NCBI RefSeq assembly: GCF_008802405.1
Contig: NZ_VZDO01000017.1
Coordinates: forward strand, 48,093-112,092
Direction of reading: 5' to 3'
DNA length: 64,000 nt
Source: Plantimonas leprariae
GTDB lineage: Bacteria; Pseudomonadota; Alphaproteobacteria; Rhizobiales; Rhizobiaceae
Position numbers and translations under genes: made by a program. Under the pieces are notes generated by a model. The model did not search any database. It saw only the letters and a list, made by a program, of their open reading frames with translations, and was not told where the DNA came from. Positions within the stretch are counted from its first letter, which is position 1. Each line of letters begins with the position of its first letter. Below, in pieces: positions 26,996 through 35,098 of this stretch.

Positions 26996-28657
26996 CTACT
27001 GCACCGCCACCTTGGACAGGATCATCTGGATCTGCGGGCTGAAGGTGAAGTTCTGCACCCGCGAGGACACGAAGTCGACACGCTTCGGCGTGAACAGCAC
27101 CGCGGCGGGGGCGGCGTCGGTCACCATCTTGTCGACCTCGGTCCAGATCGGCAGCGCCGACTGCGGATCCTTCACCGCCGCGGCGAAGGCTTCGCCCATC
27201 TTCGCGTCCACCGCCTTGTCGCAGAAGCCGGCGATGTTGACGGATGCGTCCGAGCCCGGATGGAACGAGGCGCAGGAAAACAGGACGTTCAGGAAGTTCG
27301 AGGGCGACGGATAGTCCTGGAACCACTGCGAGATCGAGATCTGTACCTTGTTGTTGGTGTTCTGGATGTAGGTGAACTGGAGGTTCTGCGAGATCGGCTG
27401 GACGCTCGCCTTGTAGCCGAGCTCGTTCAACACGTCCTGCAGGTAGACGCCGAGCGAGCGGGCGACCACGGTGTCCTCGGGAACGATCGTCACCGCCTGG
27501 CCCGCCGTGCCGGATTCCTGCACCAGTTGCTTGGCCTTCTCCATGTCCGGCGCCGACCACGAGGCGCCGGGGTCCTTCGTGTAGGGGCAGTAGTCGACAT
27601 GGGCCGGAAAGCCGGGCGGCAGGATCTGGCAGGCCGGCTGGCCGAGGTTCGCGCCGCCGAACAGCTTCACCATCGCGGCGCGGTCGATCGCGTAGCTCAC
27701 CGCCTGCCGCGCCTTCGGGTTGTCGAAGGGCGCGAGGTTGGTGTTCATCGGCGCGTACCACATCGCCGTCAGCGGATGGACGAAGGTCTGGTTGGCGTAC
27801 TGGCCGCCGATCTCGGCGAGGCGGTCCGGCGGCGGCGGATCGAACATCCAGTCGGCGTCGCCGTTCTGGACGGCGGTGACGGCCGCCTCCTCGGTAAGGC
27901 CGAAATCGTAGGAGATGTCGTCGACGAGACCTTCCGGCTGCGCATCGGCGCTCCACTCCTTGAAGCTCGGATTGCGCACGAGCTTCAGCGAGGCGTTCGG
28001 ATCGTAGCTCTGGATCATGTAGGTGCCGGTGCCGGGGATCGGCGTCGTGCCCTGGTCGGCGGTGGGCGTCGCGGCCGGCACGATATAGGCGTGCGGCACC
28101 GCGAGCTTCTGCAGGAGCTCGCCGTCCGGGCTCGTGAGGTTGATCGTCACCGTGCCGGCCGTTTTGTCGGCGACGACGCCGCCTTCCAGCGTGCAGTCGG
28201 CCGGCGTCGCGAGGCATTTGTCGGCCCCGACGATGCCGTTGTAGAAGGTGCCGGCGGTCGGGCCGGAAATCTTGAAGATGCGCTGGAACGAGGCGACGAC
28301 GTCGTCGGTCGTCAGGTCCTGCCCGTTCGAGAACTTGATCCCCTGCCGCAGCTTGAACGTGTAGGTCTTGCCGTCGTTCGTGATCGTCGGCATGGCCTCG
28401 GCGAGGTCGGGGACGATTTCGAAGCCGGCATCGTCGGCGGCCTTCCTGAAGGTGACGAGGCCGTCATAGGCGACGTACATCACCTGCCAGTACTGCAGCG
28501 TGTAGTTGATCTGCGGATCGATCGTGCCGGCGGCAGCTCTGGCGAGGAGGCGGAGCGAGCCGCCCTTCTCCTGCGCAGCCGCAGGGCCCGCCGCGAGAAG
28601 CGCGAGGGAGCCCGCGAGCGTGGCTGCGGCGAGTGCACGAGAAACCGTCCGCGGCAT
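26996..28657 (-). CDS. Peptide ABC transporter periplasmic binding protein (SBP family 5)
   Basis: A 553-residue periplasmic receptor. A Sec signal peptide (MPRTVSRALAAATLAGSLAL, cleavage after PAAAQ or AAA) is followed by KGGSLRLLARAAAGTIDPQI and GKTYTFKLRQGIKFSNGQDL, the family-5 signature used for di- and oligopeptides. No lipobox cysteine is visible, so it should be soluble. First gene of a six-gene operon ending in the amidohydrolase. The leader holds a hairpin and a 12-bp palindrome. Ligand specificity cannot be told from sequence. Confidence 0.92.
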   Translation of the reverse strand: MPRTVSRALAAATLAGSLALLAAGPAAAQEKGGSLRLLARAAAGTIDPQINYTLQYWQVMYVAYDGLVTFRKAADDAGFEIVPDLAEAMPTITNDGKTYTFKLRQGIKFSNGQDLTTDDVVASFQRIFKISGPTAGTFYNGIVGADKCLATPADCTLEGGVVADKTAGTVTINLTSPDGELLQKLAVPHAYIVPAATPTADQGTTPIPGTGTYMIQSYDPNASLKLVRNPSFKEWSADAQPEGLVDDISYDFGLTEEAAVTAVQNGDADWMFDPPPPDRLAEIGGQYANQTFVHPLTAMWYAPMNTNLAPFDNPKARQAVSYAIDRAAMVKLFGGANLGQPACQILPPGFPAHVDYCPYTKDPGASWSAPDMEKAKQLVQESGTAGQAVTIVPEDTVVARSLGVYLQDVLNELGYKASVQPISQNLQFTYIQNTNNKVQISISQWFQDYPSPSNFLNVLFSCASFHPGSDASVNIAGFCDKAVDAKMGEAFAAAVKDPQSALPIWTEVDKMVTDAAPAAVLFTPKRVDFVSSRVQNFTFSPQIQMILSKVAVQ

Positions 28658-28687
28658 GGGTGCCCCCTGTCTTGCGTTCGCGAGAAA

Positions 28688-28707
28688 CGGCGCGGATTCC
28701 CGCGCCG
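28688..28707 (-). other. GC-rich hairpin in the leader of the peptide operon
   Basis: CGGCGCGG and CCGCGCCG are separated by 4 bases, giving an 8-bp stem. Read on the minus strand it is followed by TTTCT. It could be a weak terminator for transcripts arriving from the luxR-type gene, or an mRNA leader structure 31 bp before the binding-protein start. The short T-run keeps confidence low. Confidence 0.4.
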
Positions 28708-28739
28708 ACCGGACCGAGCTTAAATCCGCGGCAGCCCCG

Positions 28740-28751
28740 TGATAGCTATCA
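28740..28751. promoter_or_regulatory. 12-bp perfect palindrome ahead of the peptide operon
   Basis: TGATAGCTATCA is a perfect palindrome about 20 bp upstream, on the minus strand, of an ATTTAA element (28720-28725) that could be a -10 box, and 83 bp before the binding-protein start. LuxR-type activators bind such dyads near -35 to -42. The adjacent LuxR-family protein is the likely binder, by inference. Confidence 0.5.
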
Positions 28752-28786
28752 AAACTCATAGGGTGCCGGTGCCGCAAGCGCCGGCC

Positions 28787-29551
28787 TCACGCATCGAGCT
28801 GGATCAACCGGTAGTGCGCCGCCCGCGCCACGGCCTGCAGGCGGTTGCGGGCGCCGAGCTTCCGACCCGCCGCGTTGAGATGCAGCGTCACGGTCGGCAC
28901 GGAACGGTCGAGCCGGCGCGCGATCTCCTTGGCGGTCAGCCCTTCGGCGCAGAGGCCGAGGCATTCGCGCTCGCGCGGGCTGAGGCGCACGTACCGGGTG
29001 CGGCGCGTTTCGATGTCGAAGCCGGCCGACACGGCCTGGTGGAAGAGCTGCCCGACGATGCCGATCTGCGGGGCGACGAGCGCTGCGTCGGTCTCGAACC
29101 CGGGCTCGGCGTCGACGCGGATCGCCGTGAAGGTCGCGAGATCGCCGTGCGGGTGGTGGATCGGCACGGTGACGCCGAACGAGAAGCGCATGTCGTGCAT
29201 GTAGCCGAGCACCGGGCGGTGGCGGTCGCAGATCACCTCCTGCATGACGCGGCTCTGCTTGCCGATCCCCGACCAGACGAAGGGCGCGACGGTTCTCAGC
29301 GACGCGTCCTGCACCGGGTCGAGCTGGTAGAAGCCCGACTGCCAGAGGCTCAGCATGTCGTCCGGCACGCGCCGCGCTTCGAGGACGTTCGGCGTGATGA
29401 GCGCCCCGTCATGGGCGCGCGGCACCGGCGTGTAGTCGTAGATCACGGCGTTGAAGCCGGCCCGGCCGACGACCTCCAGCGCGACGTCGAGCGCCGGACC
29501 GACGGCCATGCCGTCGAACAACCGCGTCGTCAGGTCGAGAAGCATCGTCAT
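28787..29551 (-). CDS. LuxR-family regulator with autoinducer-binding domain (LuxR solo)
   Basis: A 254-residue regulator with an N-terminal autoinducer-binding domain and a C-terminal LuxR HTH (RLSPRERECLGLCAEGLTAK, SVPTVTLHLNAAGRKLG). In the signal pocket the sequence MLSLWQSGFYQLDPV keeps the canonical Asp-Pro, and the Trp 15 residues later (APFVW) and SFGVTVPI Gly also remain. The canonical Trp57 and Tyr61 appear as Met and Trp, the substitution reported for plant-responsive LuxR solos (OryR, XccR, PipR). No luxI is present. Those solos neighbour proline iminopeptidase and peptide-transport genes, as this one does. The start is uncertain: ATG at 29551 or 29545, or an upstream ATG at 29650. 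Confidence 0.82.
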   Translation of the reverse strand: MTMLLDLTTRLFDGMAVGPALDVALEVVGRAGFNAVIYDYTPVPRAHDGALITPNVLEARRVPDDMLSLWQSGFYQLDPVQDASLRTVAPFVWSGIGKQSRVMQEVICDRHRPVLGYMHDMRFSFGVTVPIHHPHGDLATFTAIRVDAEPGFETDAALVAPQIGIVGQLFHQAVSAGFDIETRRTRYVRLSPRERECLGLCAEGLTAKEIARRLDRSVPTVTLHLNAAGRKLGARNRLQAVARAAHYRLIQLDA

Positions 29552-29584
29552 CGTCGGCAGACTTTGCGCCGGTTCATCGTGCCC

Positions 29585-29641
29585 GTCAATTGAGCGCGGT
29601 AACCAGCCGCATATTCCTTGGGCATACCCCTCAATTTTGAC
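29585..29641. promoter_or_regulatory. Paired CTCAATT-type dyads in the luxR / iminopeptidase divergent gap
   Basis: GTCAATTGAG (29585-29594) and CTCAATTTTGAC (29630-29641) are each near-palindromic and are inverted relative to each other, in a stretch clearly richer in A+T than the flanking genes. The second ends in TTGACA, a possible -35 box for the iminopeptidase. They are candidate operators. If translation of the LuxR protein began at 29650 they would be coding, which weakens the claim. Confidence 0.35.
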
Positions 29642-29697
29642 AGGCTCCATGCGCGCCGCCTCGCCGATTAGGCTCCGGGTCGACAGGAGGCGGAAGC

Positions 29698-30606
29698 ATG
29701 ACCGTGGCATCGACCGAAGGCCGCGCCCGCATGGGCGACTACGAGACCTGGTATCGCATCACCGGCGACCTCGGCTCGCCGAAACTGCCGCTCGTCGTCG
29801 CGCATGGTGGCCCCGGCTGCACCCACGACTATGTCGACAGCTTCAAAGACCTCGCCGCCGACGGGCGGGCCGTCATCCACTACGACCAGATCGGCAACGG
29901 CAAGTCCACGCATCTGCCGGACAAGGGGGCCGACTTCTGGACGGTCGACTTCTTCCTCGCCGAACTCGACAACCTCCTCGACCATGTCGGCATCCGCGAC
30001 CGCTATGCCCTCCTCGGCCAATCCTGGGGCGGCATGCTCGGCGCGGAGCACGCCGTGCGCCGGCCGGCGGGACTGAAGGCGCTCGTCATCGCCAACTCGC
30101 CGGCCTCGATGGAACTCTGGGTGGCGGGTGCGGGCAAGCTCCGCGCCGCCCTGCCGGACGAGGTGCGGGACGCGCTCGACCGGCACGAGGCGGCCGGCAC
30201 CGTCGAGCACCCGGAATACCTGACGGCGACGCGCTTCTTCTACGACCGGCACGTCTGCCGCGTCACGCCCTGGCCGGACGAAGTCGCCCGTACCTTCCTC
30301 GCGGTCGAGAGCGATCCGACCGTCTACCACACGATGAACGGGCCGAACGAGTTCCACGTCGTCGGATCCTTGCGCCACTGGAGCGTCGTCGACCGACTCG
30401 ACCGGATCACCGCGCCGACGCTGGTGTTCCGCGGCCATCACGACGAGGCGACCGCCGAATGCGTGCAGCCGTTCATCGACCGCATCGCCGGCGTCGAGAG
30501 CGAGGTCTTCCCGGCCTCCAGCCACATGCCGCATGTCGAGGAGAAGGAGGCCTGCCTCCGGCGCGTTTCCCGCTTCCTCGCCGCGCAGGACGCTGCCGGA
30601 ACCTAA
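29698..30606 (+). CDS. pip: Proline iminopeptidase family alpha/beta-hydrolase
   Basis: A 302-residue serine peptidase of family S33, which removes N-terminal proline or related residues from small peptides. [14 protein letters not shown] holds the oxyanion motif, [13 protein letters not shown] the nucleophile Ser near residue 109, GHHDEAT the Asp and SSHMPHVEE the His. AGGAGG lies 8 bp upstream of the ATG. It diverges from the LuxR solo and may process peptides imported by the adjacent transporter. No signal peptide, so it acts in the cytoplasm. Confidence 0.9.
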   Translation: MTVASTEGRARMGDYETWYRITGDLGSPKLPLVVAHGGPGCTHDYVDSFKDLAADGRAVIHYDQIGNGKSTHLPDKGADFWTVDFFLAELDNLLDHVGIRDRYALLGQSWGGMLGAEHAVRRPAGLKALVIANSPASMELWVAGAGKLRAALPDEVRDALDRHEAAGTVEHPEYLTATRFFYDRHVCRVTPWPDEVARTFLAVESDPTVYHTMNGPNEFHVVGSLRHWSVVDRLDRITAPTLVFRGHHDEATAECVQPFIDRIAGVESEVFPASSHMPHVEEKEACLRRVSRFLAAQDAAGT

Positions 30607-30613
30607 GGCCGCC

Positions 30614-31636
30614 TCATCCTTCGCTTTCGCCCGGGGCATAATCCATCGGCCAGAGGCGCCCGACCGGCTCGGGCCGGCGGGCCTCGCGCGCAGCATCGAT
30701 CCGCGACAGCAGCGTTTGCCCAAGCGCGATGCCGAGATCGGCGAGCGACAGGCGGTAGCTGCCGAGATGCGGCGAAAGGAACCGCGCCTGCGGGTTCTCG
30801 CGAAAGCCGATCACGGCGATGTCGCGCCCCGGCTGGATGCCGAGCTGCGCGAGGCGGTGGTAGAGGCCGATCGCGAGGAGTTCGTTGACGAGGAGGACGG
30901 CGCTCGGGCGTGAGGGAAGCGCCAGCAGCCGGTCCGCCAGCGCAGCGCCGCCGGCCTCGCTGAGTTCGACCGGCAGGACGAGGTTCGGGTCGAAGTCGAT
31001 GGCGTTGCGGGCGAGCGCGGCGCGATAGCCTTCCGTGAAGACGTAGCGCAGGTTGATCTCGCTCGCCGGCACCGCCGCCGCGATGCGGCGATGCCCCTTG
31101 CCGACGAGGCGGCTCACCGCATCCTTCGCGACGCCGGCGAAGTCGAGGTCGATCCAGGCGTGCTCCGGCACGTCGCCGCTTCGCCCCAGCGCGACGAAGG
31201 GGATGCGCGACTGAACGAGCAGCGCGATGCGCGGGTCCTGCCGCTGCGTGGCGGAGATGACGAGCCCGTCGACGATGCGCCGCGACACCATCCGACGCAG
31301 GAACTCGTGCGGGTCCTCCGTCGCCGCGCACGGCAGGAGGATCAGGTCGAGCCGCCTCGGCTCCAGCGTCTGCTGCAGTCCGGCGATCACCCCGTGAAAG
31401 AAGTTGTCGCCGCCAACCGCGAAGGCGGTGCCGGATTCCAGCATGAAGCCGACCGTGTTCGTCGCGCCCTTCCGCAAGGCCCGGCCCGACTGGTTCGGCA
31501 CGTAGCCAAGCTCGGCCGCCGCCGCCTGGACGCGTTTCCGCGTCTTGAGGCTCACCTCCGGCCGGTCGTTGAGGGCGCGCGAAACCGTGCCGACCGTCAG
31601 GCCGAGATGGTTCGCCAGATCGCCGATTCCCTTCAT
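30614..31636 (-). CDS. LacI family transcriptional regulator
   Basis: A 340-residue repressor. The HTH reads IGDLANHLGLTVGTVSRALN, then the hinge SGRALRKGATNTVGF, then a periplasmic-binding-like ligand domain (DGLVISATQRQD, FREN). The ATG at 31636 starts MKGIGDLAN, the correct beginning for the HTH. It diverges from the oxidoreductase-isomerase-transporter operon, with a LacI-type dyad between them, and should repress it until a sugar-like inducer binds. The ligand is unknown. Confidence 0.93.
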   Translation of the reverse strand: MKGIGDLANHLGLTVGTVSRALNDRPEVSLKTRKRVQAAAAELGYVPNQSGRALRKGATNTVGFMLESGTAFAVGGDNFFHGVIAGLQQTLEPRRLDLILLPCAATEDPHEFLRRMVSRRIVDGLVISATQRQDPRIALLVQSRIPFVALGRSGDVPEHAWIDLDFAGVAKDAVSRLVGKGHRRIAAAVPASEINLRYVFTEGYRAALARNAIDFDPNLVLPVELSEAGGAALADRLLALPSRPSAVLLVNELLAIGLYHRLAQLGIQPGRDIAVIGFRENPQARFLSPHLGSYRLSLADLGIALGQTLLSRIDAAREARRPEPVGRLWPMDYAPGESEG

Positions 31637-31687
31637 TTTCGTCCGATGCCTTCCGCGGCTCGCTTTGCCGGCCAATCGCAATACTCC

Positions 31688-31730
31688 TTGACATCGCGCG
31701 AGCGCCAAGCAAAATCGCAATCGATTGTGA
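31688..31730 (+). promoter_or_regulatory. Promoter with LacI-type operator
   Basis: A TTGACA -35 box (31688-31693) is followed after 16 bp by CAAAAT (31710-31715). The perfect 10-bp dyad CAATCGATTG at 31718-31727 has the central CG typical of LacI-family operators and would cover the transcription start. The divergently encoded LacI protein is the likely binder. Confidence 0.65.
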
Positions 31731-31813
31731 ATTTGGTCGGGACGCGATGGCGACCGGCCCGAGACGTCGATCCGGGGCTTTGGGAGAAGCGCCGAAAAGA
31801 GGAGGTTCCATCC

Positions 31814-32845
31814 ATTCATCGCGCGGTTCTCACCGGCTGCGGCGCCATGGCGAAGGGCTGGCTCAGGGCGATCGGGGAGCGCCCCGATCTCGCCGGGCAG
31901 GTCCAGGTCGTCGGTCTCGTAGACATCGACGGAGCGAAGGCGAAAGCCCTCGCCGACGAATTCGCGCTATCCGACGCGCGAATCGGCAGCGACCTCGGCG
32001 CGATGCTGGCCGACGTGAAGCCCGACGTGGTCTTCGACGTGGTGGTCCCCCCGGCCCGCTCGGGCGTGGTCGCGGCGGCGCTGGAAGCCGGCGCGCACGT
32101 CCTTTCCGAAAAGCCGATGGCGGCTTCGATGGACGAGGCGCGGCGGATGATCGAGCTGGCGAAGCGCCACGGCCGCACGCACGCCGTCATCCAGAACCGT
32201 CGCTTCGTGTCCGGCATGCGGCGCATCCGCCGCTTCCTCGACGGCGCGCCGCTCGGCGCGATCACCGCGGTCCACTGCGACTTCTTCCTCGCGCCGCATT
32301 TCGGCGGCTTCCGCGAGGAGATGGACCATGTCCTCCTCCTCGACATGGCGATCCACACCTTCGACGCGATGCGCTTCGTGGTCGGGCGGATGCCGCAGGC
32401 CGTGTACTGCGTCGAGACCAACCCGACCGGCTCCTGGTACGCCGATGGCGCGGCGGCGAACGCGATCTTCGAGTTCGGCGAGGGGGTCGTCGGCACGTAT
32501 CGCGGCTCGTGGTGCGCGGACGGCGCGCCGACGAGCTGGGAAAGCGCCTGGCGGATCGTCGGCGCGAAGGGCACCCTCCTCTGGGACGGCCACGACGGCT
32601 TCGAGGCGCGGGTGACATCCGGCTCGGACGGCTTCTTCCGCGAGACGGCGAGCCTCGTCGTGCCGGAGGTCGAGGACGCGACGGAGACGCAAGGCCATGC
32701 CAGCGTCATCCGCGACTTCCTTCGCGCGATCGACGGAGGCACCGCGCCGGAGACCGTCGCCACCGACAACATCGCGAGCCTCGCGATGGTCTTCGGCGCG
32801 ATCGAAAGCGCCGGGACCGGCCGCCGCGTCGCGATCGAAATCTGA
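31814..32845 (+). CDS. Gfo/Idh/MocA family NAD(P)-dependent oxidoreductase, probable ATT start
   Basis: A 343-residue sugar or inositol dehydrogenase-like protein. The Rossmann motif TGCGAMAKGWLRAI at the N-terminus and the EKPMAASMDEARRMIELAKR motif with catalytic Lys are intact. HVLLLDMAIHTFDAMRFVVG gives the DxxxH motif. There is no ATG, GTG or TTG between 31736 and the Rossmann loop. A perfect GAGGAGG at 31799-31805 points to ATT at 31814 as start, 8 bp later. A GTG at 31727 inside the operator would be a nearly leaderless alternative. First gene of the LacI-controlled operon. Substrate unknown. Confidence 0.85.
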   Translation: MHRAVLTGCGAMAKGWLRAIGERPDLAGQVQVVGLVDIDGAKAKALADEFALSDARIGSDLGAMLADVKPDVVFDVVVPPARSGVVAAALEAGAHVLSEKPMAASMDEARRMIELAKRHGRTHAVIQNRRFVSGMRRIRRFLDGAPLGAITAVHCDFFLAPHFGGFREEMDHVLLLDMAIHTFDAMRFVVGRMPQAVYCVETNPTGSWYADGAAANAIFEFGEGVVGTYRGSWCADGAPTSWESAWRIVGAKGTLLWDGHDGFEARVTSGSDGFFRETASLVVPEVEDATETQGHASVIRDFLRAIDGGTAPETVATDNIASLAMVFGAIESAGTGRRVAIEI

Positions 32846-32858
32846 AAGGGACAGCACT

Positions 32859-33770
32859 TTGGCCAACGATCCCGCGAAGAGCATCCGCATCGGCACGATG
32901 ATCCGCGCGTCCGGCGGCGAGGCGGCGAAGAACATCGCCGCCATCGCCGATCTCGGCTTCGAGAGCTTCGAGCCGTTCTTCTGGCAGACCACCAACGGCC
33001 AGGACCTCGCCGAGCTCGGCCGGCGCTGCCGCGAGGCGGTCGGCGACCGCGACATCGCCATGCAGGCGCTCGGCATGTTCGGCAACCCGCTGGAAGACCA
33101 GCCGCTCGACCGCGACACGCTGCAGGGATGGAAGGACTGCATCGACAACGCTCACCATTTCGGAGCGAGCGTCATCGCCGGCTTCACCGGCCGCGTCCGC
33201 GGCAAGCCGCTCACCGACAGCCTGCCGCGCTACCGCGAGGTTTGGAGCGAGCTGGCGAAGCGCGCCGCCGACAAGGGCGTCAGGATCGCCTTCGAGAACT
33301 GCGCGATGGACGGCAACTGGGCGAGCGGCGACTGGAACATCGCCCACAACCCGGACGCCTGGGAGCTGATCTTCAACGAGACGCCGGACGACAATATTGG
33401 CCTCGAATGGGAGCCCTGCCACCAGCTCGTCTACCTGATCGACCCCATGCCGCAGATCAGGAAGTGGGGGAAGAAGTTCTTCCACGTCCACGGCAAGGAC
33501 GCGACGGTGCGCTGGGAGGTGATCCGCGAGCACGGCGTCTTCGGCAAGGAAAAGTTCGTGTTCATGCGGACGCCCGGTTTCGGCGACTCGAACTGGACCG
33601 ACATCGTCAGCGAGCTGCGCATGGTCGGCTACGAGGGTTCGATCGACATCGAGGGCTGGCACGACCCGGTCTACCGCGACGCGCTGGAGATGACCGGCCA
33701 GGTGCATGCGCTCAACCACCTGAAGCGCTGCCGCGGCGGCGACTTCGTCGGCGAGGCGTCGGCGGCCTGA
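32859..33770 (+). CDS. Sugar phosphate isomerase/epimerase (xylose-isomerase-like TIM barrel)
   Basis: A 303-residue AP-endonuclease-2-type TIM barrel. Metal-ligand segments are GVRIAFENCAM, IGLEWEPCHQLVYLID, FFHVHGKDA and GSIDIEGWHDPVYRD. It is paired with the Gfo/Idh oxidoreductase and a sugar importer, a common arrangement for inositol- or keto-sugar breakdown. The start is TTG at 32859 with AAGGGA upstream. An ATG at 32898 would cut off the first beta-strand. The true reaction is not known. Confidence 0.85.
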   Translation: MANDPAKSIRIGTMIRASGGEAAKNIAAIADLGFESFEPFFWQTTNGQDLAELGRRCREAVGDRDIAMQALGMFGNPLEDQPLDRDTLQGWKDCIDNAHHFGASVIAGFTGRVRGKPLTDSLPRYREVWSELAKRAADKGVRIAFENCAMDGNWASGDWNIAHNPDAWELIFNETPDDNIGLEWEPCHQLVYLIDPMPQIRKWGKKFFHVHGKDATVRWEVIREHGVFGKEKFVFMRTPGFGDSNWTDIVSELRMVGYEGSIDIEGWHDPVYRDALEMTGQVHALNHLKRCRGGDFVGEASAA

Positions 33771-33807
33771 GGAGAGAGGCGCCGCGGACAACAACGGGAG
33801 GGAAGCG

Positions 33808-35028
33808 ATGAGGAAATATCTGTCCGCCGTCGGGGGGCTCGCCCTCCTCGGCGTCGCGGCTTTCGGCGGTACCGCCACCGCGCAGCAGCAGGTGACGCTC
33901 GATCTCTGGACGATCGACGATCCCGGCGAATATCACTACGTCCTCGCCGACGAGTACATGAAGGCGCACCCGGAGGTGAAGATCAACGTCCGGACCGTGC
34001 AGTTCCGCGACATGGTCAACGACCTCGCCCGCGCGATCGCCACCGGGAACGCGCCCGACATCACCTATATCGACAACCCGGAAGTGTCGCTCTTCGCCTC
34101 CCGCAAGCTCCTGCTCGACCTCAAACCCATGATCGAGAAGTCGAGCATCGTGAAGGCGGCGGACATCTATCCGGGGCCGCTCGCCTCCGTCACCTACAAG
34201 GACGGCATCTACGGCATCCCGCGCGGCGCGAACACGCTGGCGCTCTACTACAACGCCGACCTGTTCAAACAAGCCGGCCTCGACCCGGACAAGCCGCCGC
34301 AGACCTGGGACGAGCTCTACGAGACGGCGAAGAAGCTGACCGACCCGGCGAAGAACCGCTACGGCCTCGCCTTCTCGGCGGTGGGCACCGAGGAAGGCAC
34401 GTTCCAGTTCCTGCCGTGGGTGCAGATGACCGGCGGCGACTTCAACAAGCTGAACACGCCGGGCGCGGCGAAGGCGCTCAACCTCTGGAAGCGGATCCTC
34501 GACGAGAAGCTCGCCTCGCCCGACACGCTGATCCGCTCGCAGTACGATTCCACCGCGACCTTCAACGCCGGCAACGCCGCGATGGCGATCTCCGGCCCGT
34601 GGGAGTTGCCGCGGATGAGCAAGGAGGCGAAGTTCGACTACCGCGCCGCGCTCCTGCCCGTGCCGGAAGCCGGCGCGACCCGGGCTTCCGCGCTCGGCGA
34701 AGGCGACAACGTCATCCTCGCCAACACCGACCAGCCGGAGGAGGCGTTCAAGTTCGTGGAATTCCTCTACGGCAACATGAACCGCGTCTGGAACGAGTTC
34801 GGCTACCTGCCGGCCGCCAACGTCAAGGTCGACGACCCGAAATACGGGCCGATCTACGCGGTCTTCGCGGAGAGCATGAAGTACGCCCGCAACCGCGGCC
34901 CGAACCCGGACTGGCCGAAGATCTCCAAGGCGATCCAGACCGCCATCCAGTCGACGCTGACCGGTCAGGCCACCGCCGAGGACGCGCTGCAGACGGCGCA
35001 AGGGCAGATCGACGGCATCCTCAACTGA
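33808..35028 (+). CDS. Carbohydrate ABC transporter periplasmic binding protein (SBP family 1)
   Basis: A 406-residue periplasmic receptor with a Sec signal peptide (GGLALLGVAAFGGTATAQQQ). Family-1 features include LDLWTIDDPGEYHYVLADEY, IATGNAPDITYIDNPEVSLF, GIYGIPRGANTLALYYNADL and GEGDNVILANTDQPEEAFKF. It provides ligand to the two permeases that follow. Control by the LacI protein is likely from gene order. The sugar is unknown. Confidence 0.92.
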   Translation: MRKYLSAVGGLALLGVAAFGGTATAQQQVTLDLWTIDDPGEYHYVLADEYMKAHPEVKINVRTVQFRDMVNDLARAIATGNAPDITYIDNPEVSLFASRKLLLDLKPMIEKSSIVKAADIYPGPLASVTYKDGIYGIPRGANTLALYYNADLFKQAGLDPDKPPQTWDELYETAKKLTDPAKNRYGLAFSAVGTEEGTFQFLPWVQMTGGDFNKLNTPGAAKALNLWKRILDEKLASPDTLIRSQYDSTATFNAGNAAMAISGPWELPRMSKEAKFDYRAALLPVPEAGATRASALGEGDNVILANTDQPEEAFKFVEFLYGNMNRVWNEFGYLPAANVKVDDPKYGPIYAVFAESMKYARNRGPNPDWPKISKAIQTAIQSTLTGQATAEDALQTAQGQIDGILN

Positions 35029-35098
35029 CGACCATCGAGGCCGGACGCGGCTCGGCCGCGTCCGGCGGATCAACATCGCGGCCGCGAGGGAGGCGCCG

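Noticed and set aside
28688..28707. Strong rho-independent terminator after the LuxR-type gene
   Set aside because: The stem is good but only a short TTTCT follows, and it lies downstream of the probable importer promoter. It is listed only as a hairpin.
28787..29551. Complete LuxI/LuxR quorum-sensing pair
   Set aside because: No acyl-homoserine-lactone synthase is encoded nearby, and the pocket residues differ from typical acyl-HSL receptors.
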